Source: Cryphonectria parasitica EP155
Lineage: Eukaryota > Ascomycota > Sordariomycetes > Diaporthales > Cryphonectriaceae
Assembly (NCBI RefSeq): GCF_011745365.1
Contig: NW_024468913.1
Coordinates: 1,984,001 to 2,048,000 of the forward strand
Length of the DNA stretch: 64,000 nt
Reading direction: 5' to 3'
Below the pieces are notes generated by a model. The model saw only the letters and a list, made by a program, of their open reading frames with translations, was not told the origin of the DNA and made no database searches. Below are positions 1-13,200 of the stretch, piece by piece. A program made the translations under genes and the position numbers. Numbering within the stretch: the first letter of the stretch is position 1; each line of letters begins with the position of its first letter.

Positions 1-140
1 GGGGGGGAGGATCGTGTACGAAATAGAAAACATCATCATGTAACCATAGGAAATTTCTATGACAGGGGGAGGGGGGAAAAACGGAGGATCTCCGGCTGCC
101 TCAGCCGAATCCGAGACCCTCCCCTGCTCTTCCTCTCTTT

Positions 141-164
141 TCTCCTCCTCCTCCTCCTCCTCCT
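141..164. repeat. (CTC)n trinucleotide microsatellite
   Basis: A run of about eight CTC units. It is followed at about 200-240 by a looser GTA/AGC trinucleotide stretch. Confidence 0.9.
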
Positions 165-1618
165 TCGCTGCAGAACAGACAAGACCCTGCAGCGAACAGT
201 AGTGGCGGTAGTGGTAGTAGTAATAGTAGTAGCAGCAGCCATAGAGGCAGAACCACGAGTGCTCAAAACGGACGAAAAGCCGCTCGGTCGGCAGCAAGGC
301 GAGGCAACAAGGAGCCAGCCGTAGTCCCCGGCAATACTCACCGTTAACCATGTAGTATGATACTAGTAAGATGGGCAAGGAGGTCTGCAGGCCAGCCCAG
401 CGGCGGCGGCAGCACCAGCGGCAGGCGCAGAGCGTACAATCACGCGCGCTGCCGGCGCCTGGCGCGCACTGTTTTTGTACATGGGTTGTTCTCCCACCGC
501 CATGTCCTCTCCTCGCCGCCAAACAGCGTCTCATTCCTTGCCGCCGAGCACCCCAGGCCGGGCCTCCTCCTCCTCCTCCTACGATGTTACCACAACAGCC
601 TGTATGTACAACAGAAAACAGACAATACACCCACACCTACAGAGACACCGTACCCTTGGTTGTGGGCCCGAAAATTAAGCGGATTGGGTCTTCTTTTTCT
701 CGCTGCCCAGGTGTGCTGGTCCGACGTGCTGTGGGATTTTCCGCTTCGATCTACTCTTGTGTGTGAATCTAATGCGGGCGTGCGAATTGGGTAAGATTGC
801 GAGAAAGAAGTCACTGTGGAGAGGGGGGGATGAGGGGCGTTGAGAGGGGGACGAGTTACATGGTGACAAAAAATATTATTACAAAATCGAATTGGATGAT
901 TTGCCGTCCAGGCAGTCGGCCTCTTGTCATGACCGTTTTGCTGTGATGGAGAAAAGAAGAGGGCCAGAGAGCCAAGCAAGCCTGCATGCAGACGGCCCAC
1001 TTGGGTAGACAGACCTACATACTGTACCCATCAGACTAATACGACAAATGACTTTCCTCTTGAGGCGGAAAAAAAAAAAAAAAAGGACGAGTCAGAAAGG
1101 AAACAAGAAAATGGGGACAAAAAGCTTGGTGTGCTGTCGAGGTGGGAGCCTCTTTTCACTTGACGCATTGCATTGGTGGTCGTGGAAACGATGTTGTGGG
1201 AAAATAATGCCATCAGATAGATGTATTGTATATGTGATTCTCGTAGATAATTCCGTCTCCTATCCCTCCAAGATACCCAAAACCCATTTGCCTCGTACTT
1301 TCTCGTAACTGATCTCTCATTGATGGAAGTGTATGAAAAAGAAGTGTGGGGAAAAAATGCTCGTGAGCCAGCCCAATCCGATTTGCTTTTTTTGCCTCCC
1401 TTGTTCCTGTGGGTATCATCGACGGCTATCCTCCTTCTCTGATGAATGATGACGCCGTAAATGCTAATTTGTGTTGGTAGTACATGCGAAAGAAAGAAAA
1501 AGAGGTAATGACATAAGAGAGAAAAAAGAAGAGGGGCAATAGCGAGGAGTTCTGGGTAGAGCCTAGAACCACCTGGCCATTGTTCGTGAAACCCCGCTCT
1601 CCCGGTTTGTTGTATATT

Positions 1619-1640
1619 AAAAAAAAAAAAAAAAAAAAAA
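1619..1640. repeat. Poly-A tract (22 A)
   Basis: An uninterrupted run of 22 adenines, one of several long A tracts in the gene-free region (another of about 16 lies near 1070-1084). Confidence 0.9.
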
Positions 1641-2603
1641 GTGCGGTTGCGTTGTAGACGTTGCGTTTGGTGTGGTGATACAAAGAGCGATTTCGCACCA
1701 GCGGACCCGAATGACGAGCGCGATGCGGGCAAGACTCTGGATGGAAAGGTTGTGCGTACCCGTCGGAGCCGGCTCTGAGGGTAATGTAGCACTGTTGGCC
1801 CCCAAGGAGGGCTGGTTCTGGGCGTAGTAGTTGAGAAGGTGAAAAAAAGGCTGGGTTGTATTGGTCCTTTGATGCTTCGATGTGGCGCCGGCCTGCTGCA
1901 ATCCCATTTTCCCTTGTTATCTTGTTTGTCCTGGTGACGTGCAGGTCCTGTCGTGGAACCCCGGAAAGAAGAGGATTGCTCCAGAGGTCAGGTCCTGCCG
2001 CGACAGATCGCGTGGTCCCATCCACGTCCTTGGGTGCATCGGCTCCGTCCGACGAACACGAGGCTGTCCGTGTCCCCATTCCGGGAGGGCGTATGTGTCA
2101 GATCAGATGACGAGATCATCCTGCCCCCAGCCTCGTCGCGTAACAGCGGCGAGGGGAAAGAAGAAGGGGGGGGGGGCGAGGTGCTAATGATTGCGTATCC
2201 GGCCGCGGCAGTGGTCGTTCCTCAGTGGTGCGGCTTGCCGGGTCATTGTTGTGAAGAAAACTCGATTCCAAAAATAAGGTGTGGATTCGTCGCGTGGTTT
2301 GTGAGGTGGTGGTGGGTGGGTGGCTGCTTACTCCCCAAAGACCGCTTAGCTGTTCTTGGGCAGAGCAGGCAGAGGCCTGTTAGGTGGGGGGCCAGGGCAG
2401 GGAGGCAGGTTGGACGGGCGCTGCTCGAGAGAAGCCATGTTGTTGTAGGCGGCCATTGCGTGGATGTTGTTTGTTGTTGTTGTGATAGATTGTAGTGGTA
2501 GCTAACACAAGTGATAGATTCGCAGAGGTGGGCGAGGCTATCCAAGGGGCAAGTTTGAGAGTATGAGGTAGTAGTGGTAGGGCTAAGTGAGGTGTGGTAT
2601 GTG

Positions 2604-2604
<1 letters not shown>

Positions 2605-2636
<32 letters not shown>
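2605..2636. repeat. (TG)16 dinucleotide microsatellite
   Basis: A perfect TG array of 16 units. A (TGA)7 array follows at 2708-2728. Confidence 0.9.
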
Positions 2637-2637
<1 letters not shown>

Positions 2638-5600
2638 ATGGACGAGAAAGTTTTGAAGAGGTAGTGGAAGATTTTGTTTGATGTTTCCAGAAGATTGTTT
2701 GACTGATTGATGATGATGATGATGATGACCAGAGAGACAAGAAGGCCACAGTCAGAAAGGTGGGAGGGCGGCCAGGTCAAATATAATCTTGCGCAGAGTC
2801 AACCATTTCAAGATGGCGGGCCCGTCTTCGAGAAGGCCAGGACTTGACAAGAAGGCGTCGGACAGGGGTGAGGGGTCGGTACGGGTACGAGGGCCACGAG
2901 GTACTTCTCGCGTCTGTACCTTTGTACCGCATCATCTTGGCGGGCAGGGTAGGGTTATGGCAGGGTGTGTGCCGCACATCCTTGTCTCACCGTGATTAGA
3001 ATGGGGCCAGGAACAGGTTCAGGAACGGAAATGGGACAAAGTACACACACACAAAAAAAAAAAAGCCAGCAAGAAGTGCCATGTACCATGTGGCCAGCAG
3101 GCCAGCTGGGGTGGGCAAGGGCGGTGACGCAGCTCGGTCTGTAGCGGGCAAACGAGGTACCCGCTTTCCTCTGGCAGTAGTGATACCAGGGCGCTATTGT
3201 GATAGCATGGGCAGCCTGTTGTGGCAGGGCAGGGCAGGGGTATGAGAGGCTTCGAGGTACGTACCTCCAAATGAAACACCTTGGGTGCTTGGGGTGCTCT
3301 GACCCCCCAGCAAGAGAGAGAGAAAAGAGCCAAGGGCAAGCAATCATGGCCCACATAAGGCCATGCCCCATGGTCGCTATGCCTCAACCCAACTTGGGCC
3401 ACCACCCCCCCCCCTGGCCTGAGATGATGGGATGTCACCATTTCTCGTTATTACCGAAAACCACGGACGACCCCAATCCAGTCCTGACCTGACCTGTTTT
3501 TGTCCTTGTTCCTGCCTTGCACATGCCCTGGCCTTGTATGCGGTTCCCGCTTCCCTGACTGTCAGAGACGCCATGGACTGTGTATGAAGGTACCCAGTAC
3601 AGTAAACAGAATACGGATTTGGAGGCTGGGGACAGGAGCTGCTGACGAGCCCGTCTCACCCAGGAATCTCGAAATACAGGTACTGTACATCAAGAGCGGT
3701 GATAAGTTGACTCTGTACGTCGGCAGTCATTGGCGTATCCTCTCCCCTATCCACCTCTAGTTCTGCCAGTACCAAAGTTCTTTTTCTTTCTTCTTCTTCC
3801 TTTTTTTCCCTATCGGTGGAGGACTGATCTCTGTAAACAGGATTCAAGGCTGGCAGGCTTTTTCCCCAATTTTGCTAAGCAAGCATCGCCTTGCGCGTAA
3901 GAGTGGCGGTCGGCCGCCCGCCCTCCCTCGCACTGCCGGGAACCAGAGTTCACGTCTTGGTTGTCATCTGCCTCGATCGGGCTATGATCCGTCGTTGTGT
4001 AGCCTCGTGGCCCGTGATCAACAGCCCTCCCTGCATAAGCACCCTCAGCCCGCGCCGCCTGTGTTCAAGAGTGGGCGGGCGGGCGCCTAGGATTCAAGAA
4101 AGAGGAGGACGAGGCACCAGCGAAAGCAGGCAGGCATTTCGGTACAACCACAATCGATCAACCACCAAGAATCCTATTATGGTAATCCTATCGTCGCCCT
4201 GCCCTTCCCACACACTCTCTCCATACGCTGTCTAGTCTTTACTAGTAGCAGTAGTAGCACATGATAGAGCATGTGCCACACACGGTATATATTGATACTG
4301 TGTGTAGGTCTGTAACTTGGACCCTGGGCCTGGAAGGGCAAGAGAACATGCTCATCAATTCGTCATCGTGACTTTGTCACCGCTTCCCGCTGCCAAAAAT
4401 CTTCGGTGTGGAACTCCCCAGCCCAAAGCCCGACCAGCCCACAAATTTTCCCGCACGAAAACGAGCCAGAATTAGAGACAGACGTACGCAGTGACATCTC
4501 GAGACGCAATCCTGATGCGGCTCCCAAGCCCAGGCCCTGCCCCAACCCTCTCTCCCTCTTCGTGAGGTTGGGGAAACCTGGCGTGTTGAGCAGATGACGG
4601 GTCTACCTCTCCACCCATAGAATTTTCCATGGAACGATTTGTACCCCACTGCGGTCCACTGCTTAGGACCAGATCTCTTCGTGCACTCCGGTGCTACCGG
4701 TCTCGCCGTGGAAGTCCGTGGAGTTTAGGCGGTTAGAGGGTAGTGTTTGAGAATAGAAAGAAAATAATACAAGAACATATGAAGGGGGGAAAAAATAAAA
4801 CCCCCCTCAACCTTGGTGTTTTGTTGTTAAATCCGGTGCAAGTCAGGGTTCATGGTGGGTTTCTGCTACGAGCCTCTCATTTCGTTTTTCTTTTTCTTTC
4901 TTTCCTTTTTTCTATTCTTTCTTTTCTTTCTCCTCTCTCGTTCAGGCCTTCCCCAGACTCGAGTCTCCATACCACCTTTGTGCACGTACAGCAGGTCGAG
5001 GCCCTTGTCCTCTCTCTCGTTTTCTCTTTCTGTCACTATTTGCCCCACTGTACTGGTCTACCTCGTACCATAAACAGCCACTAACACCACTAATCTTGCT
5101 ACGGCTATAGTGTGCTATGAATGGAATATAGCACAGCGCCTGCATTCCCCCCCCCCTCTTCCCCCAAGATAGTCAGGGGTTTCAGGGGCCACCAACACCT
5201 CCGTGCCCGCTGAGCCCAAAAAAAAATAACCCTGAGGCAGATCGCCAGGGGTTTAATGAGCCATCAAGGGCGGACACGAAAGCGTTTGGCTGAACCTACC
5301 CTCAAGTGACCGACGAACGACTTTGGGCGCATTGATCCAAAAATGATTTAATCTCTATTATGTGGTCTCTTTTCTTCTGTTCTCTTTCTTGGAGACAGAG
5401 GACCCGCTGATGTACATCTGCACATCTTTTCCATCTAAATTTAATCCCAGGACCGACGAGTATACGGTCCTGTGGGGGTGAGGAGGGGGGGAGGCGCGCT
5501 CTCTCAGCTTGGAACAGGCTTATCAGGTCCGTTACCAACACCAAACATACCACCTCAAAGAAACCATCACACGTACATATACCTATTATGTACGTACACA

Positions 5601-6125
5601 AGCCCAATCCGTACACGTCGGTGCTGACCCTTCAAGAGATCGGAGCTAGTGGTCTGTCATCCCCTGTGGCGCTGAGGCTATTCCTGGACACAAATGAGTC
5701 AAGGTCTTGGCGCCCCTGTGAGCAAGAAGCTGCGAAAGTTTCGGCATAGACAATAAATCGGAGAATACCATGATAACCTTTTACCCCCCAAAGCCGGCCA
5801 AAGACGTGTGCATATGCGTTGTCGCGTGGGTGGTGTGTGGACAGACAAAGGACAAACTATGAGAAACCTTGGCTCCCCCCCCCCTCTCCCTCCCCCCTTG
5901 CTTAGGTCTGACGGTGCCTGCAGCATCGCGTCCCATGATCTGGGCTGGCGCCCCGTATGTCTCGGGCTAGGTACAGTACTTATGACTATAATTTACTTAG
6001 TGAGGCAAGGGCTACTGGTTCTTGTCTCGGTACCGTTCGTTTCGCAGACGCGAACGGAAATGACATATCGCGGACGCCAGTAGCTGAGCAATGGTCTCTC
6101 TTCATCTCTCTCTCTTGTCACTTAT

Positions 6126-6126
<1 letters not shown>

Positions 6127-6160
<34 letters not shown>
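6127..6160. repeat. Poly-A tract (34 A)
   Basis: The longest homopolymer in the window, 34 adenines. A run this long is prone to assembly error, and its true length may differ. Confidence 0.9.
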
Positions 6161-6162
<2 letters not shown>

Positions 6163-7124
6163 ACGCCGATACTGGGGTTTAATCTTGTTGCGCTCGTAAC
6201 AGCAGCACGTAATGAACTGATCCTGTCGCTCGTCAGATGACCTCGACTTCTCCACAAGCCAACCCGCCCACGACGACCAACAAAGACATCCATCTACTTT
6301 TACCCACAGGCATGCGATGCAATGTAGTATCATAGCCTAGTAGTAGTACGGTCACAGGAACCGAAAGAGTGCCGATATAAGCTCGACAGGCTTGCTTCTC
6401 GGCATCCGTCCATGGTTGCATTTACGATTGAGATTCGTAACCTACTTGTAAGTACGTGGGCGACAAGGCGCATATTCACATCTACAGTACTAGGGAATAT
6501 GAGGGATAGAGTTCGCGCCAGCATGTTGTGATGGTTAGCTTTTTTTTTTTCATAACTGTTCGTTTGAGTTTACGGCATGTTTTGAGTTCTGAATTTATTT
6601 TATCTTTTTTTCCCTTCTCTCATATTGTTACTCTCTACCTCTCTCATCTTTTTCAGTTTGAGCTACAACCCTAGTTGGAATATCTGCTCAAAAGGCCTGT
6701 CGCTCTCGCTCCCGGGCCATCACATCGCCTCTTCGGCTGAGACTTTGTCGCGATGCCGAAGAAGCCGTGCCTTGATTCATATAGAAGAAAAACACAAAAG
6801 TGCTATTTTGCCTTCGTCGGGGCTTCGATAGGCTTTTCCTGGTACTACTCTGACACTTCCTGCCCTGGTGGCGTAGCGGTGGCTGCTCACCGCCGCTGGG
6901 AGGGGGTGGTGTGGTGCTGTGGTGTGGTGTGGCATGTGGACGATGCCGCCGTCGAAAGAGATCAGCGACAAGCAAACCGGCCCCCCCCCCCTCAAATCTC
7001 GCAGACTAAGACCTTCAGCCACGTTCGTTCAGCTGTTTATGCTAACCGCATATGGCGGTTTGCGGTTGCTACTGTGGTAGATACTGTGGTGCATCATGTT
7101 AGATAGGGTTAATCGTCATGGTGG

Positions 7125-7155
<31 letters not shown>
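7125..7155. repeat. (TGA)10 trinucleotide microsatellite
   Basis: About ten TGA/ATG units in a row, closely similar to the shorter array at 2708-2728. Confidence 0.9.
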
Positions 7156-9641
7156 ATATGCCAAGTTGATGTGCGCAATATGTTTCCCTCTTTTGTTTTG
7201 ATGCCCCTTCTCCTCCTCCTCTGGAATACGTCTGTGCGTCCCACACTATATCGAGAATCTACTGCATGATGATAATGCACGGTCAGCTTCTTGGCGGGAG
7301 GGCCAAGACGGCTACATAGTACATGGTGAGTAAGATTTTCGTCTCCAAGGTAGTATTCTTCTTACCCCCGCCTCCTCAGAGGACCCCGAGGCTCCGCTTT
7401 CCCCAGGTCTGCACGGCCACTGCTGAAAAATACACCTTATCGATGTTGTGAGAAACGACAAGAGACGCAAAAAGACACAGTGGAGACCCACGAGGCAAGG
7501 GTAGGGCCATGCAGGAGCAGCAGTAAAGAGAGAGAAAATAAGAGCAGCTGAAAGGACCGCAGGGCGCATCGACCCCACTGAAGCGGCGGTGCCTTGCAGC
7601 TTTGTCGTTTTGCGTGGGTCAAGTCTCACGCAGTCAACCCCTAGTTTTTGTATGAGCTGTTTGAGCTAAGTCAGTAAGCCGTAGCTAAGCTAAAGATGGC
7701 CATGGCGGGGGCCCTTTGTTCTCCCTTGTGTCTGACATTTTATTTGTGTGGATGTTGGGGAAATGTGTGTACAAGATGGACAGCAACACAGAGAGAGAAA
7801 GAAAAGAAAAAAAATGAAGACAAATTGCCAGCCATTTCCTCTGCTTCGTTGATTCCTGGTGCGTGTGTATGTGTGTGGCTGCCCGCTTGTACAACACGGG
7901 CTGAGTAAGACGGCAGGCCAGACTCCGCGATAATGTCTTACCACCATCCACCCAGACAAGTGCCCTCATAATGTATAATTCATACGTTGTATTGTTCAAC
8001 AGCAGGGTAGGTCATAGAGAGAAAAGAGATGGAGAGGGCTGCGAGCTCAGCCTGCCCAACTGCTGATAAATCGTGTTCAGTAGAGAGAACAAAACCGCTA
8101 GTGCGGGAATCCTGAGCAGGGCGAGCGGCAGCCGCGCCCACCTTTTCCACTATACTGTGTAAGAAGCAAGTACATAGATCATGCGCTATCGTACATTATG
8201 TGTGCTGTAAGTCCTTGTCATGGTCATCACAACAGCAGATTTATCACCGAAACCCGCGCCACGGACCATGCAAGGTTCCAAATGTGCGAGGAACGAAAGA
8301 GGTGGAACGCCCACGGCCGAAACCATCTTGCCATAACTGCACTATACTGCTACCACTGTGACACAGTGGAGGGAAGTATGTGCCACAGCGGGTTGTACGA
8401 GATCGCGATCAGACAGACCGCCCTCCGGTGGGGGAAAAAGTCGTGGTACAGGTTGGTGTTTTCCCATCCGAACTCCTCTATCGAGCGCCATCTGTGCGAT
8501 CCGAGTCATGCCTTTTTCTTTTTCTTTTCTTTTTCCCCCTCCCGCCCCTTGTTTTTCTCGTTTTGTTGGTCTTCAAGATGAGGGAGTGAAGATGAGGCGG
8601 AACGCTGTAAAGAAGCGAAACCCAGGTACTTGTGTAGGTCATATGACAGACGGCACAAGCGAGTCCCGACTCTCGCTTGCTTGACGGATTTCAGGTGCCA
8701 CAGCTTGAGACGAGGTCACTTTGCAACAACCCCTGCTCCCGATACTAGTACTGCCCGCAACCGAATTCGGCTGAGACTTGGGACCGGGCCAACAACACAC
8801 AAACACGAAGGAAGGAAGAGGAGGAGCAATATACAACATGGCTAGGGCTCACTGTGCTGTCGTGGGGAAAAGCGCTGTCTTCCCTCAATCAGATGATGGA
8901 ACGGCCGGGGCAGAGTGGATCGTCAGCAGCAACAGCAAATTGACTGGTCACCCCACGAACAGCTCGTTACAGCACATGTGGTGCTGGCGTTTCAGCCCGC
9001 CGAAGCGAGCATGATGCTGTTGTTGTTGTGATTACTATGGTACTATGCAGCTTGATGGTGGTACCGGATGTCGCCATCCATCCATTCATTCACCCAGCCA
9101 GCCAGCCAGCGTGCTTGGACCACCACCATCACCACCAACGGCCACTCTGGACCGCGGGACTCTCTGCAAGGGATCGTGAGATTTGTCGAGGGCCAGGCCT
9201 AATATGGAAGGTGTATTGTAGGAGTGTGGTAGGACCTTTTTTGACACTGAGGGGAGGGGGAATTTGGAGATAGGGAGGGGCAGGGAGGGGGGGAGGAATC
9301 AGGTGGCGAGCTGTGTGTATGAATGCTGGTCGCCATGCTGCCCAGCACATGCACGACCCGAGGGCTTGGAACCTTTACTTCTTTTAGTCCGATGTGTTGA
9401 CTGACTAAGCAAATCCCGTAAGGCCGGAGTTCACATGACACAAGGCTGAGAGAGAGTCAGTCGGTCGCGTAGAGAGACAAGACGTGAATCCACCGCATCT
9501 TGGCTCATTTCCGCAAAACCCGTCCAAAACCCACTTCTGGTCAAAAATTGTCATCGCCAACTCCGACCCAGCAAGACCCTGAAGAGTCACCTGTGACAAT
9601 CATAAGGGTCCCACGGTAAACCATTGAAAAAAAAGAGAAGC

Positions 9642-9665
9642 AAAAAAAAAAAAAAAAAAAAAAAA
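9642..9665. repeat. Poly-A tract (24 A)
   Basis: An uninterrupted run of 24 adenines. Confidence 0.9.
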
Positions 9666-10188
9666 CCCACTCAAGCCCAAAACCCAAGCCACACAATACC
9701 GACCCATAAAAAGATGGGCATCGTCGCACGCCCTCCCGCTTACATATCGTAGGCACCCAAAAAAAGGATGAGTACTATGTGTACAACATCCACAAGTACT
9801 TCTCACCTTGGTACTATGTAGTCCCATCCCGTCACCGTCAGCAGCACTATGGAGTCATCCACCATGCCCACATCCACACATACATGGTACACACACGCAC
9901 ACACACACGCTCCATACCCTGTGCTCGTTGCCCCGCGACAACCCATGGATAAAAAACTGTGGGCTGTGATAAGGGCACTTTTGCAATCCTGCAAAGCAAG
10001 AGATCACAAGGGACCATATCCTCCGATCGGCAGGACCATTTGTAAGTCTATCTCTGTCTTGCGCGTTAGCCGAGCGAGAAGGCACGGGCTTCGGGCTTCA
10101 CGGGTTACTTGACAGCAGAGGGGAATGAAACATCGGGACCATGCGAGCTTGTCGCACTTGGGCTGTCTGGGACCGAAATGTCAGGGTA

Positions 10189-10212
<24 letters not shown>
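10189..10212. repeat. (TG)12 dinucleotide microsatellite
   Basis: A perfect TG array of about 12 units. A similar GT array lies at 12681-12702. Confidence 0.9.
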
Positions 10213-10219
<7 letters not shown>

Positions 10220-13200
10220 AGACTATCCTATTCTATCCGTCCATCCACCCATCTGTCTCTGGCATCGGGCAACGTCCATTACGAAAATTCACAATTCACG
10301 ACGTGCCAAGGGTAAAGGGTCCTTGGCGCAACCCGTGAGATGTTCAGTATCCACCTCTCTGACAGGTGTCTCATGTCTCAAGGGAGGAAGGGTTGCTATG
10401 ATCGCTGGTGTTTTCAGAGTCATATATCAGGGCGGTCAAGAGGAGAGCCAATAGAGGCAGGAGAAGGGCACCTCGGTAGCGCAGACCATTAAAAATGCCT
10501 TCTACTATTATGGGTTACTACTACTTACCGTGTGCATTGACTCAGCTGGCAGTTCACTTGACTGTATCACAATGTCATCAATCGTGAGTGATCTCCCGAC
10601 CAGGGTGTCTCTTCCGGCTTATTCCCTTTGCCTCACTATCATGGGCTTTTCGTGTTGGGGATGCGGTGGGGTGGTTGTGATCACGAGGGCCAAGATCATA
10701 TCCCAGCCCTGGCTCATAATCAACTCCATCCAACCTGGGGACCCTGATACTACGGTACCTTATCCTGGCCCTCTGCCCCTCCGCCCTGGTCGAGAAAGCA
10801 CATGCATGGAATCACGGACCATCTACTAGGAACTTGAAATGATCCTTCTACCATAGAATCGTGGGTATGTACGGTAGAAGTTCGGACGGCGTAGCATAGT
10901 ATTCAGAGTACCATCCCGCAAATGGCGGACGAGCAATACATAGTACTATGTGCGCTTTTCATTATACGCCGCGCAGTCTCCACAGAATTCCTTCCATCTC
11001 ATTGGTCCCAACCTGCCAAATCCCAAGAAAAACGAGGTCATCTGACGAGGAACAGACGTGGCTCATGACTGCATCAAGCCATGTTGATCACCCCGGCTAC
11101 TGCAGTCTTGCTACAAGAAGCACTTGGCTGCCTGCCTAGGCTGCGTTTTGGTTGGTTGATCCCTGGCAGAAAAAAGGGCACGCCTGCAGTTACAGCCCCG
11201 TCCATCGTGCTCCCCCCCCCCTCTGTCCTTCTGTTTTCTTTCGTTGGCTACTATGCCCTAGATCCTAGCAGATCTCCCGCTGGGGGCCCACCCACGTGTG
11301 ATTGCTCGTTCGGCGAAGATTTCCTTGACCTTCTCGAAGGAAGTGGGGTTTTTTTTCTTCTTTCTTCTACTCTCTGACCCGTTGTGGGTTTTGCCCGAGG
11401 CTTACACGATCTTGGTGCCCGACCAAGTAGACGATTAAAAATAAAAAAAAACCGAAAAATCAAAAACGTGATAGACCAAAAAAAAAACAAAGCAAGAATG
11501 AATCCGAAACCGAGTTTTCCCTCACCGCCTTCACCGCCGGATCTACTAAACTGTTAATCTTTAGCAAATTGTAACGCTGTCATCGTTTAGACGCGCTCAA
11601 TCTTCGGTTACTTTCCGTGAAGAAAATTATTTTTGATTTTTGATTCCGAAATAGAAAAAGAAAAAAAAAACTTTCTTACTTGCCTTACCCACGAAGGAGG
11701 ATCCCGATGTGACATTTCTCCCCCTCCACTTCCCTCAACGCAAAACATTGTTCACCGGTTGTCATATCACTGCGGATCCCCAACAACCCTCCCACCGTCT
11801 GTTCGCACGCTGGGTCGAGCTTACAGGTTTTGACAGACCAGACACGTCATTGCTACATCGGCATTCGCAATCTTTTCCCTCTCTTTCTGTTCCTTCTTCT
11901 TTTCCCCCGCCCCATTTAGCCCATTTCCCTTCTTCTTGTTACAATTCAGCGCCCTAAAAATTGCATCATGTATGCAACGCCCCGCCCGCCCCATGGCAGC
12001 GGCAGCATATTATGACTGCATCATGTGTCAGCCGCCCCAGTCGCCCGCCGCAATTTGCTGCTGACAGGATGAGTTCGATGTTCATCTCCAGCTCTGGGTC
12101 TACGGTTTAGCATCCTCCGCCAGCCAGAACGACGTGGCTCCTTCGTCGGCAGACACGGCCGGCTTTTTCCTGTCTTCTTTTTTAGTTCATACATTCATGT
12201 CATTTCTCTTCTCCCTGTCCTCCTCTTCGATCCCATGGCAAAATTTCGGACTACTGCCGTCGTGACTTGGTAAAGTACATTCTTAGTTGCCGGCTAGCTA
12301 CTTGTAGTCATCCAAGAGAACCAAGCCACCCAAGCCAAAGTTGCGGCCGCCGCCGTAGTGGGTAGTGGGTAAACGAGATGAGATACCTCTTCAGCCACCA
12401 AAGCGCAGACCCGGACTTTCCGCGTGGCTTTTCCCTCTGACCCTCTCTATTCTCCCTCTCTTTTCCTCCCGTTCTTCAGCCAATCATCAGACAGCAAAGA
12501 GGCCTAGACCCCCTTCCCGTTTTGAAACGGTTCGAGCGAGCAAGGCAAGCTGAGCTGTCAACGCGATTCGATCCATCCGTTTAATGACACCGCGCTATGG
12601 GGGGAGGGGCATGGGAGGTGAGGAGGGAGCCCTAGAGGGAGGACTCCTATAGCCCAGGCTAATGTGGTTTTGATTGGTTGGTGTGTGTGTGTGTGTGTGT
12701 GTCCAAGTGGTTGTCGCGCAAGCCACAAGTTGCTGATCCCACGTGGAGGGCAGGGTTCTGCGCCCTCAAGGGCTGACCATAGTACGCATCGATATGGTGG
12801 GCGAAACAAAAAGGAAGAAGACAACCCTTTCACCCCTGAAAGTCAATCAAGCAATCAAAACAACTACCTTGCTACGACGGGCGCCCGCTTCATCCTGTCT
12901 CCTTCTTCTGGTTGGCTAATCGGCATAGGCTGCCAGTCTGACCTGCTGACCCTGAAGGGCAACCCTCGCGTCGCGGGTTGATTGATTGCTTAATTGAATG
13001 AAACTATCCGACATATTGTTTGTTACCCCCCCCCCCCCTTTCAACCAACCACCCTCGTTCGTCCCCATTCATTATCACCTTGCGAAAGGGTCAGGTCGGC
13101 TCCGTCGGGGCTGAACATACACACAGCAACCCCCGTCGTTCGTGTAAAAACAAGGAAATGAAGGAGATAATGTAGAGAATAGCAAACGATAAACAGGCGA

